A stretch of DNA of 64,000 nt from Acetivibrio cellulolyticus CD2 (GCF_000179595.2 NZ_JH556653.1:902859-966858), one strand, 5' to 3'. Shown: positions 47,320 through 58,986, numbered from the stretch's first letter. Made by a program: numbers and translations. Notes: generated from the sequence alone by a model not told the origin.

Positions 47320-47320
47320 C

Positions 47321-47962
47321 TTATTCACGTTCCAAATATGGACTGGGGTTCTTGTAATCAAACCCGCACTGTTTCAACTTTTTATCAATGCTCCTGTTCA
47401 TCGAGAACGTTAAAAACTTTGTTACAATAGCTGGTATTTTCATTTCTGCATTACGGTAAAGTTGGTCGGGAGATTCTTCACCCCTTCGGACATAGTCCAT
47501 AAACTCATTAAAAGCAGGTACAATCTTTTTTGCGTTCGGATGGAACTTCAAAGGTTTTCCATCCAGTACCGGTCCCAATCCCATTACAAATCCGCCCCGA
47601 TACTGCATGTTGCAATCCCTGCAGAACAGCTTCAGCATACGGAGACCAGATTCGTGCGTATGCACATAGGGCATGCCGCCCTGAATAATACCATAGACCT
47701 TCTGTCCATGACAAAGTTCAGGATGCTCAGCAATCCTTTCAAGAAGAAAAACCACCTGTGCAGGGTAAGTATCGATGTAACATGGACCTGCAATGATAAT
47801 GGTCTCTGCCTTGTCAATCTCGGGCAACAACCAATCCACACTGTTAACATCCTTATACAAATGGCAGACCCTGCCTCCCATAGAATCTTCAAAGCATTTG
47901 CAGAACATCGCGCTGGTCCCTTCCTTACGGGGGCTTGCATTAATAATCAAAAGTCCGCTCAT
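47321..47962 (-). CDS. Flavodoxin-fold NAD(P)H-dependent oxidoreductase
   Basis: A 213-aa protein with the FMN-phosphate loop NASPRKEGTSA and the second contact AGPCYIDTYPAQV typical of NADPH-dependent FMN reductases. The start at 47962 follows GGAGG by 7 nt and overlaps the preceding stop codon (ATGA). It is the last gene of a MarR-led operon of three, likely for quinone, nitro or electrophile detoxification. Confidence 0.8.
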   Translation of the reverse strand: MSGLLIINASPRKEGTSAMFCKCFEDSMGGRVCHLYKDVNSVDWLLPEIDKAETIIIAGPCYIDTYPAQVVFLLERIAEHPELCHGQKVYGIIQGGMPYVHTHESGLRMLKLFCRDCNMQYRGGFVMGLGPVLDGKPLKFHPNAKKIVPAFNEFMDYVRRGEESPDQLYRNAEMKIPAIVTKFLTFSMNRSIDKKLKQCGFDYKNPSPYLERE

Positions 47963-48480
47963 CCGCACACCTCCTCCATAATAGCTGCAGTCTCACTGTT
48001 TGGATCAGCAACAAAGGCATTCCCGCAGATATTCATAATATTGATATTCTCATGAACCAAGCTGTTGAAAGCTTCACTCTCTTCCTTGCAGCAACGTTCC
48101 TTCACTCCGACCACCACCATCTTCATATTGGATTGTATCCCCTTGACAATCTCCCCTTTGTGCACGTAATAGTGCAAGTCTCCGACTACCGCAATCCGGT
48201 CAAGGACCTTCTTGGTGTCCAAAGAATAGGATCCCCAGACAACAGGAGTAACTATGATGATCTTATCCGCTCGAACCCACTTGCGAAGAATCGCATCCAT
48301 ATCATCCTTTATCACGCATCTGCGATAAGTTTTGGTGCTACAACTGCCGCAAGAATAGCATGGCTTAATATTCAGGCCGGAAGTAGAAATGTACTCCGCC
48401 TCCATCCCACTTGACCTGATTGATTCATAAATTTTATTTCCTAAAGACTGTTTTTTGTCGTCTGATAAAATAACGATCAT
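47959..48480 (-). CDS. Flavodoxin-fold protein with a cysteine motif (iron-sulfur flavoprotein-like)
   Basis: A 173-aa flavodoxin-like protein. The motif CYSCGSC...C after the first helices is the compact cysteine motif of iron-sulfur flavoproteins, and TPVVWGSYS is the FMN contact. The N-terminal phosphate loop (SDDKKQSLGNK) is shorter than usual. It overlaps the genes on both sides by 4 bp, so all three are translationally coupled. Confidence 0.75.
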   Translation of the reverse strand: MIVILSDDKKQSLGNKIYESIRSSGMEAEYISTSGLNIKPCYSCGSCSTKTYRRCVIKDDMDAILRKWVRADKIIIVTPVVWGSYSLDTKKVLDRIAVVGDLHYYVHKGEIVKGIQSNMKMVVVGVKERCCKEESEAFNSLVHENINIMNICGNAFVADPNSETAAIMEEVCG

Positions 48481-48941
48481 ATATAAAACCTCCTTACATC
48501 ATCCAGATTTTGTTCCATTCTGAGCAATGTTTTCTTTGTAACTGCAATGTCTTTTTCGCTTAACCCCTTATACAGTGCGTCCATGAATTTAACTTCATCC
48601 TTTTCGTTCTTCTTCACAAATCCAGCCGTTTTGCCGGTTAGCCTGATTCTCAACTTCCTCCGGTCCTTTTCATCGGTAAACAATTCTACAAATCCTATGT
48701 TTTCAAGCTTTAGTAGGATCTGCTTCACATTCTGATGCGAACTTCCCGTCAACTCGGCAACCTCACTAATGGTCGGTGGTGTCTCAAACATACCGACCCC
48801 TATCAGTACAAAGTATTGTTTCCAGCTTATCTCTTCAAAAAACGCATCTCCTACAGCCTGAAGGCGGTTTGCAAAAGCATTCAGCAAGCCAAACAGAAAG
48901 TGACGGTTATCGATTTGCTCCATTTTTGTTTTTGCACCCAT
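48477..48941 (-). CDS. MarR-family transcriptional regulator
   Basis: A 154-aa winged-helix protein with TISEVAELTGSSHQNVKQILLKLENIGFVELFTDEKDRRKLRIRLT, the recognition helix and wing of MarR proteins. AGGAG precedes the ATG. Two palindromic sites lie just upstream, so it probably represses its own flavoprotein operon until a ligand or oxidant releases it. Confidence 0.9.
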   Translation of the reverse strand: MGAKTKMEQIDNRHFLFGLLNAFANRLQAVGDAFFEEISWKQYFVLIGVGMFETPPTISEVAELTGSSHQNVKQILLKLENIGFVELFTDEKDRRKLRIRLTGKTAGFVKKNEKDEVKFMDALYKGLSEKDIAVTKKTLLRMEQNLDDVRRFYI

Positions 48942-48960
48942 TCTGAATCTCCTGTCAATT

Positions 48961-48999
48961 ATGTAACATATTACTTATTATTATGTAATATATTACTTA
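48961..48999. promoter_or_regulatory. Twin MarR operators
   Basis: Two 17-bp copies of ATGTAAYATATTACTTA (48961-48977 and 48983-48999), spaced 22 bp start to start (two helix turns). The second holds the perfect palindrome GTAATATATTAC. They lie 20-58 bp upstream of the marR start. Confidence 0.8.
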
Positions 49000-49179
49000 A
49001 TTACGCCCATGTCAATATCATTTCAAAACTTATTCATTAAACTTTTTATAAAAACTTAGATTTGAGACTAAGAAAGTCTTTGGGTTTATAAAATAATTAT
49101 GATAAAATCAATGCAAGACATTGAAAGGGTTATGTTAATATATATTGTTCAAAAAGAAACAGCGAAAGGAAATAAAAAT

Positions 49180-49509
49180 ATGAAGATAATAGGAAGATAC
49201 ATAGTTGTATCTATAATAACGGTTTTTCTGTTTATTGGATTTGGATATATTACACATGTTGCCATGGGAAGCCCGTTTCCGGCTATATGCTTTTCAGGTG
49301 GTGAAGTGAACTCTTATGTAGGAATAGGTTATAGTGTTGACGAGTTTTATCCTTTGATGAAGGTAGGGGAAACATCCGATTCAAATCACAGCCAGTTTAG
49401 TTTCAACTTAATTACATTCATTCAAGGTGTACTGTTGTTTATTGCAATTCAAGGGATAATTACTGCTATAAATTGCAAACTCAGAAGGTCTAAAAAAATT
49501 TCGGATTAG
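49180..49509 (+). CDS. Small membrane protein of unknown function
   Basis: A 109-aa protein with an N-terminal and a C-terminal hydrophobic helix flanking an external loop with one Cys, and a basic tail (KLRRSKKIS). The ATG at 49180 has AAAGGA 9 nt upstream; an upstream in-frame ATG at 49099 lacks a ribosome-binding site. No family recognised. Confidence 0.55.
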   Translation: MKIIGRYIVVSIITVFLFIGFGYITHVAMGSPFPAICFSGGEVNSYVGIGYSVDEFYPLMKVGETSDSNHSQFSFNLITFIQGVLLFIAIQGIITAINCKLRRSKKISD

Positions 49510-49521
49510 TTAGTTTAGGAC

Positions 49522-49551
49522 TTCTCACAGTTTCAGATAAAACTGTGAGAA
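49522..49551. repeat. 12-bp perfect hairpin after the small membrane protein gene
   Basis: TTCTCACAGTTT (49522-49533) pairs with AAACTGTGAGAA (49540-49551). There is no T-run on the plus strand, so it may be an imperfect terminator. Confidence 0.5.
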
Positions 49552-49556
49552 AATTA

Positions 49557-49652
49557 CCCACTATTGCCGACAGGCCTTTGCTGTTCTTCATTACCGAAGA
49601 TACAACAGATACTATATTGTTTATGGGAAAATTGTTTGATATTAAGAAATAA
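49557..49652 (+). pseudogene. Serpin C-terminal fossil
   Basis: The frame reads PTIADRPLLFFITEDTTDTI followed by LFMGKLFDIKK and a stop. This matches the conserved serpin end (F-x-ADHPFLFFI...ILFMGRV). The reactive-centre loop and the rest of the gene are absent. Dockerin-bearing serpins are known in cellulosomes, so the lost gene may have protected the complex. Confidence 0.75.
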
Positions 49653-49758
49653 ATATAATTATTGCATCGTTTTATTCACCCAAAGGGACTGCCTCAATGT
49701 GAACAGCTCACTTTGGTTATTGGCTTTTGTAAACTTGTAGAATTGATTCCTATGCACA

Positions 49759-50664
49759 TTAATGATGAATTAACAGGTTTACAGTTATTCCGCTTATTAA
49801 AGCAAAAATTATAACAAACCCAAGGTACAAGGCAAACCGTTTTATCCCAAGTGCAGATTTAAGTGCTCCTAGATTGGTAATTTTCGTTGCAGGACCTGTA
49901 ATCATAAATGATGCAGCACTTCCCATGCTCATACCATCTTCCAGCCATGCCTGCAAAAGTGGAATTGTACCGCCTCCACAAACGTACAACGGCACACCAA
50001 TGGTAGCTGCCATCAGTATACCGAATCCTTTATTCTTACCGAATAAAGAAGCAACAGCACCAGCTGGAACATACCGCTGAAACAAAGCAGATAATAGTAT
50101 GCCAATCAGAAAATACAGTCCCGTTGCTCTTATATTGCGTCCAAAATTTTTGAAGAATCGAAATATAATATTAGTGTCTGTATCTCGGCTTTTAGGTTCA
50201 TGAAATTCTTTAAAATCAAAGAAAGATTTCCCTTTATAAAAAATACGCACCAGTAGACCAGCTGCTATTCCGCAGAAAAAACATGTCAGTATACGAACCA
50301 TCAGAGCTGCTTTTCCTAAAGCAATACTGTAAATCAGTAGTTGGGGATTGAGCAGTACCGAACTCATCATAAAAGCTGCCAGCCAGTCATCTCTTATACC
50401 TTTTGCAGAAAAGGAGGCTGCAATCGGAATTGTCCCGTACATGCACAGAGGTGATGCAATACCAAGTACACTAGCAATAACAATTCCGAAAACTCCTAAT
50501 CTTTTCTCGCAAAGCGAACTGAATGTGCTGTGTATCTGATCTTTGAGAAATACAGAAATAGCAGAGCCAAATACCATACCCAACACCCAGTAAAAGAAAA
50601 TCTGTTCAAACTGTATAGAAAAGTAATACCATAAATATATAAACTCACGCTTCATTATTTCCAC
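49759..50664 (-). CDS. Permease of the DUF318/ArsP-like family
   Basis: A 301-aa protein with about eight membrane segments in two halves, each with the typical small-residue motif (SPLCMYGTIPIAASF and GVPLYVCGGGTIPLLQA). Relatives export organoarsenicals or are linked to redox operons. Cys residues at both motifs are kept. Start is GTG with AAAGGA upstream. Confidence 0.78.
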   Translation of the reverse strand: MEIMKREFIYLWYYFSIQFEQIFFYWVLGMVFGSAISVFLKDQIHSTFSSLCEKRLGVFGIVIASVLGIASPLCMYGTIPIAASFSAKGIRDDWLAAFMMSSVLLNPQLLIYSIALGKAALMVRILTCFFCGIAAGLLVRIFYKGKSFFDFKEFHEPKSRDTDTNIIFRFFKNFGRNIRATGLYFLIGILLSALFQRYVPAGAVASLFGKNKGFGILMAATIGVPLYVCGGGTIPLLQAWLEDGMSMGSAASFMITGPATKITNLGALKSALGIKRFALYLGFVIIFALISGITVNLLIHH

Positions 50665-50757
50665 AGCGTAACATCCTTTGCTTTATAAATCAAAAGTCAA
50701 TCGCTATAAACATAGCAGAAAATGACGATTCTTTGTTACTAATTAGACTACACAAAA

Positions 50758-51804
50758 TTACTTTTTATCAATGCTTTCCAGATAATAAACGCGGCTTCCA
50801 AGTCCAATTTCCTCTGCATGCTTTAAAGTCAGCAAACCGTTTTTCGATTCGATACGCTTAACCAATGATTTTCCGTCCTCAGCATTATAAACCAAATCAA
50901 CACAAGCCTCATCTACAGCAACTGGATCAGTTGATGCCAAAATACCGATATCATGCATATCCGGTTCTGCTGGCGAACCATCACAGTCGCAGTCAACAGA
51001 TAATCGATTCATAACATTTATATAAATCATCTTTCCGTGCATATAGTCTACAACAGACTTCCCAGCTTCAGCCATAGATTCAAGAAATATATCCTGATCA
51101 GCCTTCATTATATTTCCACCCTTACCACCAGTGTGAATAATTACCTTTCCTTCCGAAGATGCAATACCGATGGAAATGTTTTTAATTGCACCGCCTAATC
51201 CTGCCATCATATGTCCCTTAAAGTGAGAAAGCACGATAAAAGAGTCATAATTAGCCAGATGATATCCAACTTTGTTTTCATTAAAGTATTTACCGTTCTT
51301 AACAGGTAATGACATAGAACCATCTTCATCCATTATGTCACATTTTGCGATATTCATATAACCGTGGTCTTTGATAATTTGCCAGTGATAAGCGGAGTTT
51401 GCACGATCTCCCCCATAAGCTGTATTGCATTCTACAATTGTACCATTTACAGAATGAACAAAATCGCCAATCAACTCAGGCTTTAAATAGTTACTGCCAT
51501 TTTCTCCAGTACTTATTTTGACAGCTACATTACCTTCCATTTTTACACCAAGAGCATTATAAATAGCTTCAAGTCCTTTTGGACTTATATCTTTTGTCAT
51601 ATAGACAACTGGAACTTTATCTGTTTTTTTATCTACTTTGTAAGAATCCCCATTAGCATCTTTGTTTGTTACGAGCGGCTGATAGCTTTGCATCGCTGGT
51701 GTCGAAAATAACTTTAACACTCCGAATACTGCTATAAGAATCAAAACAACAATCAAAATAATGATTCCTATTTTCTTTTCCATACTCAGGTTCTTCTTTT
51801 TCAT
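50758..51804 (-). CDS. DUF362-domain protein with N-terminal membrane anchor
   Basis: A 348-aa protein with one membrane helix near the start and an external DUF362 domain (NVAVKISTGENGSNYLKPELIGDFV, LSHFKGHMMAGLGGAIKNISIG, STDPVAVDEACVDLV). DUF362 proteins are often fused to ferredoxins; here no 4Fe-4S motif is present. The start is the ATG at 51804 after AAGGGAAG; the in-frame TTG six codons earlier overlaps that site. Confidence 0.8.
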   Translation of the reverse strand: MKKKNLSMEKKIGIIILIVVLILIAVFGVLKLFSTPAMQSYQPLVTNKDANGDSYKVDKKTDKVPVVYMTKDISPKGLEAIYNALGVKMEGNVAVKISTGENGSNYLKPELIGDFVHSVNGTIVECNTAYGGDRANSAYHWQIIKDHGYMNIAKCDIMDEDGSMSLPVKNGKYFNENKVGYHLANYDSFIVLSHFKGHMMAGLGGAIKNISIGIASSEGKVIIHTGGKGGNIMKADQDIFLESMAEAGKSVVDYMHGKMIYINVMNRLSVDCDCDGSPAEPDMHDIGILASTDPVAVDEACVDLVYNAEDGKSLVKRIESKNGLLTLKHAEEIGLGSRVYYLESIDKK

Positions 51805-52231
51805 TATGTATCTTCCCTTCAATGTTTTGATAATCTTCTACACAATTACCATTGGTAAGATTGCACGTACAACACGATAACACCTTGGCATGCGGCCTAG
51901 CATTATTCTTTATATCACAGCACAAAAAAAATTACAATATATATTAAATGTAACAGTATATTTCTGAAAAATATATTCAGCTGGATAATTATTTAGGAAA
52001 GCTTTCAAGCATTACAGGCAGAGAATGTTTTGTATAAAAATTATTCGAAATAAAATATCTAGAGTATTTCGAATTCATTGTTTTGACTTGGATTTCAATC
52101 AACCCAACTTTCCACTATATAATCCACCAAAAACGTCGGACATAGCGTTAATATATCGTATTTTATTCTGAATAAAACTATTATATAATGATTATTTTTT
52201 GGACTATATTTTACCAAGTGAGGTTTATATT
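51805..52231. other. Gene-free AT-rich region with one palindromic site
   Basis: A 10-bp perfect inverted repeat ATTCGAAATA/TATTTCGAAT (52043-52052 and 52065-52074) could be a regulator site for the divergent genes. Nothing else is recognised. Confidence 0.45.
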
Positions 52232-52690
52232 ATGCAAAAAGTCGAATATAAAATGAAAGATATATTGAAAGCTACCTGCCCAAATATTATTGCATACCTA
52301 GTTGTAATATCCCCTAGTATTTACATATTTGCAAATTTGGAGCCTGATATAGCATCATTTTTAGTATTATTGATATTTTCAATGCCTTTTATATTATTTG
52401 GAGGCCATAATTTGGGCAAAATCTTGATTGATTTTGCTTTATGCGATGTTTATAAAATAGAGGGAAACTGCTGCATTTCTGTTATAGATTCGCATAGTTA
52501 TTTAGGAATAAGTAGTACAACTGTCTATATATCCGATCCAGGGGATGAAGAAAAGGTAACATTCGACGTAAGTGGTGGATTGTGGGATTTTCGATGTAAT
52601 CAATATAATAAGGTAACTATTTATTTTACAAAAAGATCAAAGATTATAGTTGGTGGAAAAAATATAAAAAAAGAAGTGAGTGGAAAATAG
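52232..52690 (+). CDS. Two-helix membrane protein of unknown function, possibly frameshifted
   Basis: A 152-aa protein with two adjacent membrane helices (residues about 18-62) and a small beta-rich domain. The ATG at 52232 follows GTGAGG by 8 nt. At the end, next to a run of seven A (about 52665-52671), the -1 frame continues as KRSEWKIVLIIFGIMAVLAL and on to a stop at 52765-52767, which would add a C-terminal membrane helix. This may be a natural or sequencing indel. Confidence 0.55.
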   Translation: MQKVEYKMKDILKATCPNIIAYLVVISPSIYIFANLEPDIASFLVLLIFSMPFILFGGHNLGKILIDFALCDVYKIEGNCCISVIDSHSYLGISSTTVYISDPGDEEKVTFDVSGGLWDFRCNQYNKVTIYFTKRSKIIVGGKNIKKEVSGK

Positions 52691-52803
52691 TACTCATTAT
52701 TTTTGGTATTATGGCTGTTTTAGCACTATTAACACTCTTAATACTTTATCTAGTTTATGAAAAATAGATACTTTGATATACATGCTTAGATTTTGCTCAT
52801 TAA

Positions 52804-52831
52804 CCCTGTTCGGATACTTCGCCGAACAAGG
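52804..52831. repeat. 10-bp hairpin after the WYL operon
   Basis: CCCTGTTCGG (52804-52813) pairs with CCGAACAAGG (52822-52831) with one G-T pair. It sits 3 bp past the WYL stop codon; there is no strong T-run, so it is only a possible terminator. Confidence 0.5.
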
Positions 52832-52833
52832 TA

Positions 52834-55141
<2,308 letters not shown>

Positions 55142-55314
55142 CTATATACAATTCTATCACAGACGGTTCCTAAACAGAACACAAAACCGACAGTCGTCAA
55201 CTGCCAGTTTTGTATCATTGAGCACAAATAATTTTTGTTACTCTAGCCCTAAAACCCTATTTCCCTTCTCACTTCTTAATTCAGAACCAAAACATTTTTC
55301 TACCAGTCATCATA

Positions 55315-55460
55315 TTCGAAGTAACTCATTTCTGCACTACTCCATCTAAATGGAGAGAAAATCGAAAAGAGCATATACTTTATTTCTCTCATGGTGACAT
55401 ATAAGCACCTCCGATCTCTCAGTGTTATGTAATTTATTTCATTAATTCCGTTTACATTTT
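55315..55460 (-). ncRNA. Decayed copy of the Y-RNA-like element
   Basis: Downstream of a copy of the Y RNA promoter the minus strand has the 3' box CTCTTTTCGATTTTCTCTC (55371-55353) and then the 5' box GGAGTAGTGCAGAAATGAG (55343-55325, continuing TTACTTCG), both nearly identical to units A-C. Neither box has a pairing partner, and no clean T- or D-arm is left. I read it as a degenerate array that may now serve as the leader of the WYL operon. Confidence 0.6.
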
Positions 55461-55461
55461 G

Positions 55462-55506
55462 AGTATATATTATTCACTCTTTAAGTTACAGACAAAAAGT
55501 TTGCAA
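55462..55506 (-). promoter_or_regulatory. Second copy of the Y RNA-type promoter
   Basis: The 19-mer TTGCAAACTTTTTGTCTGT (55506-55488) and TATACT (55467-55462) are separated by exactly 20 bp, as at 29076-29120. The following AAAATGTA is shared as well. It would drive the WYL operon. Confidence 0.68.
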
Positions 55507-55578
55507 TCTATTCCATATAAAATTTATCTTTCCAGTATGATATAATTATATAAAACAGAACTTCTGGGAGATAAAACA

Positions 55579-56346
55579 ATGCGTGATGTGATATTATCCA
55601 AACTTAAGGAAATTGAAGAAACTAACAATATCAAGATACTCTATGCTGTCGAGTCCGGCAGCAGAGGTTGGGGATTTGCATCTTCCGATAGCGACTATGA
55701 TGTCCGGTTTATTTATGTTCATCCTATTGACTGGTATCTATCCGTTGAGGATAAAAAGGATTTTATTGAAGTTCCCATCAATGACTTATTGGATATTAAC
55801 GGTTGGGATATCAAAAAGGCATTGCTGCAATACAAAAAGTCAAATCCTACATTACTGGAATGGCTCAGTTCTCCTATCATATACATGGAAAACTACAGTG
55901 CAGCGCAAAATTTGAGAAACTTGTTGCCTGCTTATTTCTCTTCGGTACCTACAATATATCATTATCTCCATATAGCCAGAAACAAGTATGCTGAAATAAT
56001 GAGTACCGATCAAGTCAAAATCAAACGGTACTTCTATATATTAAGGCCTCTTCTGGCATGCATGTGGATTGAAAAAAACAATACCACTCCTCCAATGGAG
56101 TTTTGCAAACTTATGGCTGATCAGCAATTGGATGAAGCCCTGGTCTGCCAAATTAGTAAGTTGCTTGAAAAAAAGATTTCCGGGCTGGAAATTGATATTG
56201 AACCAAAAAACCCGATAATCATTGATTTCTTCAAAAACAAACTAGATCACTATGAGCAGTATCTAAAAACTGTTAGAAAAGAAAAAATGGCAGATTACGA
56301 AGCTCTAAATGACCTATTTAGGAAATTGCTTAATGAAGTCTGGTAA
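55579..56346 (+). CDS. COG3541-like predicted nucleotidyltransferase
   Basis: A 255-aa protein of the polymerase-beta nucleotidyltransferase fold. It has the signature ESGSRGWGFASSDSDYDVRFIYV, in which GSRGxG and DSDYD give the metal-binding aspartates. A helical C-terminal half follows. Members of this group occur next to RNA ligases, Ro and WYL regulators in phages and bacteria and may add nucleotides to damaged RNA ends; activity here is inferred. It is divergent from the WYL pair. Confidence 0.82.
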   Translation: MRDVILSKLKEIEETNNIKILYAVESGSRGWGFASSDSDYDVRFIYVHPIDWYLSVEDKKDFIEVPINDLLDINGWDIKKALLQYKKSNPTLLEWLSSPIIYMENYSAAQNLRNLLPAYFSSVPTIYHYLHIARNKYAEIMSTDQVKIKRYFYILRPLLACMWIEKNNTTPPMEFCKLMADQQLDEALVCQISKLLEKKISGLEIDIEPKNPIIIDFFKNKLDHYEQYLKTVRKEKMADYEALNDLFRKLLNEVW

Positions 56347-56377
56347 TAAAGCCTTTGTAAATGTAACAAAGTGATCA

Positions 56378-57280
56378 CTAGCGTCTTTTGCTATTCTTTA
56401 TTATTTTTTTAGGAGTTTTCAACCCTTTCAAAAAAGAACTCCTTAGTTTTTCAAGAGCTTCTTTGTGATCAATGGATTTTAAGCCTGGAAATGCTTTCAA
56501 TAACCTTGCTTGTCCAAAAGGATTAGATTCAAGAAGTTCTCTTCTCCTCTTATAAAGATCACTTAGTGTTTTATTTTGATGCGCCGCCATTTTTTCCTGG
56601 AAGTTAATCTTTTTAGCTATCTCTGATTTTAAAACCTCACCTTTTGCACTCAGACTTTCTTCCAAATTAGCCTTCTTTTGTACTATAGATATAGTTCCAT
56701 TTGCAATTTTCTCCCCTATACTATCGGACGTTTCCCTGATTTTAGAAGTAATTTCATCAATCACCTCGAGTTTTTTATTCAATCTTAAAATAGATTTAAC
56801 GGTGGCAATCAAATCTAAAATAAATAGACCTGTAAAAACAATAAGTAAAATCTTACTTGCCGTTTTAGGAATCCAACTTGAAAGGGAGAAAATTAGAGGA
56901 TGAATGCGGTCTACAAAAACAATACAAGCTATTCCCCACATGATTGAAAACATTGGACAAATGTATCCACCAATATTAAAAGGCTTGTCCGAGTAATCCC
57001 ACCATTTTTGGTGAAAGATTTTCTCGAGCAAAAAGCCGCCAATAAGTTCTACTGTACTTGTAATAAACACTGCACCTAAAAACATATATAATAAATTATC
57101 TTTTACTGGATTCAATAAATAAAGTACTGTAATGAATCCTATGCCATAAATAGGGCATACTGGTCCATTTAAGAATCCTCGGTTTACAAATTTACCTGTA
57201 TCTGCTGCTGCATATATAACCTCAACGCACCATCCTATAAATGCATAAATAAAAAAATACCAAAATATATAGAGTTCCAA
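56378..57280 (-). CDS. Putative ABC-transporter type IV (CmpB-like) membrane protein
   Basis: A 300-aa protein with about five membrane segments and the start FWYFFIYAFIGWCVEVIYAA..KFVNRGFLNGPVCPIYGIG characteristic of the PF06541 family, followed by a basic coiled-coil tail. Start is TTG after GGGGGG. The role of the family is unknown despite its name. It is a single gene. Confidence 0.8.
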   Translation of the reverse strand: MELYIFWYFFIYAFIGWCVEVIYAAADTGKFVNRGFLNGPVCPIYGIGFITVLYLLNPVKDNLLYMFLGAVFITSTVELIGGFLLEKIFHQKWWDYSDKPFNIGGYICPMFSIMWGIACIVFVDRIHPLIFSLSSWIPKTASKILLIVFTGLFILDLIATVKSILRLNKKLEVIDEITSKIRETSDSIGEKIANGTISIVQKKANLEESLSAKGEVLKSEIAKKINFQEKMAAHQNKTLSDLYKRRRELLESNPFGQARLLKAFPGLKSIDHKEALEKLRSSFLKGLKTPKKIIKNSKRR

Positions 57281-57483
57281 AATGACTTCCCCCCTACATT
57301 GTCAAATCGCCAAACAAAATTACTTTGCATTTTTCAATTAACTATCTACTTTTTTATTTGGTCAGAATTTTTCTTTTGTCCTACATTATCTAATTATCTA
57401 TTTTACCATATTGCAGATCCTTGATGCTTAGCGGGTATTCCCCTTGTCTATAACCTTTCGGTAAGGTGCTATCATACCCTCAT

Positions 57484-58773
57484 TCATCTTATTGCCAACT
57501 TTTTCCAGACAGCTGGAATTGACAGCAACATTCCAACCAGTTGCATCTTGATAAGAGTACCAATTTTCTTTTGCGGAAAGTCGTAGATTCCATGCTTTTT
57601 GTAGAATCTGTGATCCTCTTTCATCAGCCCCCTCATGAGGTAAATAAGATCCCGGAATATTTTCATACCACCTACACCCAAGAAGTTTTGAGGCAGTACT
57701 AGTTTGTTTTGCAGTGCATAGGTCAATTTATCCGACAGTGCTTTAATCGATTTTGCCGCATCTTTTTCATCAGTAGCCACACCGCATAAAAAGTTGTGTC
57801 CCACCTCACAGCGTCCTTCGACAATTATCTTAAGGTTGTGCTCTTTACTATATTCACCGCTGACGATATATCCCATCGGCATTCCCATAGTTACAGTACG
57901 GTGTCCATTGCAAAACTGACGGTCATCATATCGCTTAAAGGTTGCACCCATGCTGTGATCTTTTATTGTAAAAGCAAACACGATTGCAGCTCCTTTTTGA
58001 ATCTCTTCTCTTAAGAAAACATCAAATCCATCCTTATATATGCACTTTCCTGAAATGGCACAATTGAAACAGCCAAGGCACCCGCCCGAAAATGGAAACT
58101 CCCTTATATTAATAACCCTCGTATTGTATGGATAGACATTCTGGAAATCCAAAATCATATTTTTAAGATTTTCGTCGTTGTCTTCACAGTTTGTAACAAT
58201 AACTGTATCAAATTGATCCGATTTTTTAGCTACAGACAAAATCGGCATATAGAGCTTCCTCTCACGTTCAGGCATCTTACTTGATGGTTCATACAAATCC
58301 GATTTGCAGCAAAAATGAATGTACTCCCAAAACTTCAGAGCATCCTTTTGCCCCTGCTCAGATAATAAATCTTCCATTTCAGCCGAAAGACCCTGAATAT
58401 ATTTCATATTTAAGTCCAGACAATTTTCTTCAACAAACTTATGAGCCGTAACATCATAAAAGTGCATAGATGTGCTAATCTGCGCAGCAAACTTTCCACT
58501 TAAATCCACATGATGTTCTTTCACTAATTCAATAAATCTGTGCAACTGATAGGGCACAATAAACGTATAAACCGGATAACAAAACAATATAAGATCCGCT
58601 TCCAATAACTTCTTAACAGCTGATTCCATATCTCTTTCAAATTGTTTAATCTGCTGTCCCACATGTAAAATTTCGAAGCAATCGTTTTGGAAATGCTTTT
58701 GAATATACAGCACAGTTTGGAGTGTAATGCTGTATTTTCCCTTTGGGCTTCCGTTCAAAACTAGAATATTCAT
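57484..58773 (-). CDS. Tandem flavodoxin-fold oxidoreductase
   Basis: A 429-aa protein built of two flavodoxin-like halves. The first has the FMN loop NGSPKGKYS and CYPVYTFIVPYQ. The second (from about residue 198) lacks the loop but has the cysteine motif CLGCFNCAISGKC of iron-sulfur flavoproteins. An NADPH-dependent reductase role is likely. The fusion may place a flavin next to a cluster for electron transfer. Confidence 0.75.
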   Translation of the reverse strand: MNILVLNGSPKGKYSITLQTVLYIQKHFQNDCFEILHVGQQIKQFERDMESAVKKLLEADLILFCYPVYTFIVPYQLHRFIELVKEHHVDLSGKFAAQISTSMHFYDVTAHKFVEENCLDLNMKYIQGLSAEMEDLLSEQGQKDALKFWEYIHFCCKSDLYEPSSKMPERERKLYMPILSVAKKSDQFDTVIVTNCEDNDENLKNMILDFQNVYPYNTRVINIREFPFSGGCLGCFNCAISGKCIYKDGFDVFLREEIQKGAAIVFAFTIKDHSMGATFKRYDDRQFCNGHRTVTMGMPMGYIVSGEYSKEHNLKIIVEGRCEVGHNFLCGVATDEKDAAKSIKALSDKLTYALQNKLVLPQNFLGVGGMKIFRDLIYLMRGLMKEDHRFYKKHGIYDFPQKKIGTLIKMQLVGMLLSIPAVWKKLAIR

Positions 58774-58986
58774 TATTTTTTACCTCATTTTAGAAATATT
58801 AACCAGAATAGTTGATTTTATTTAAGCAAATTTAGAAGTAACTAATTATCTATTTTAATTATATCATTTTTACAGGAAATTTCCCATCAAAAGTAGTTAG
58901 GAAATTTTTATGTTTATCAAATATTCTATCATAAATTTGGAAGACTATATTATGTAGATATTAAAATATTCTGGAAGGATGATACC

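Noticed and set aside
51653..51925. Cysteine-rich frame (CxxC motifs) upstream of and overlapping the DUF362 gene
   Set aside because: It needs a TTG start without a ribosome-binding site and runs out of frame through the DUF362 membrane anchor.
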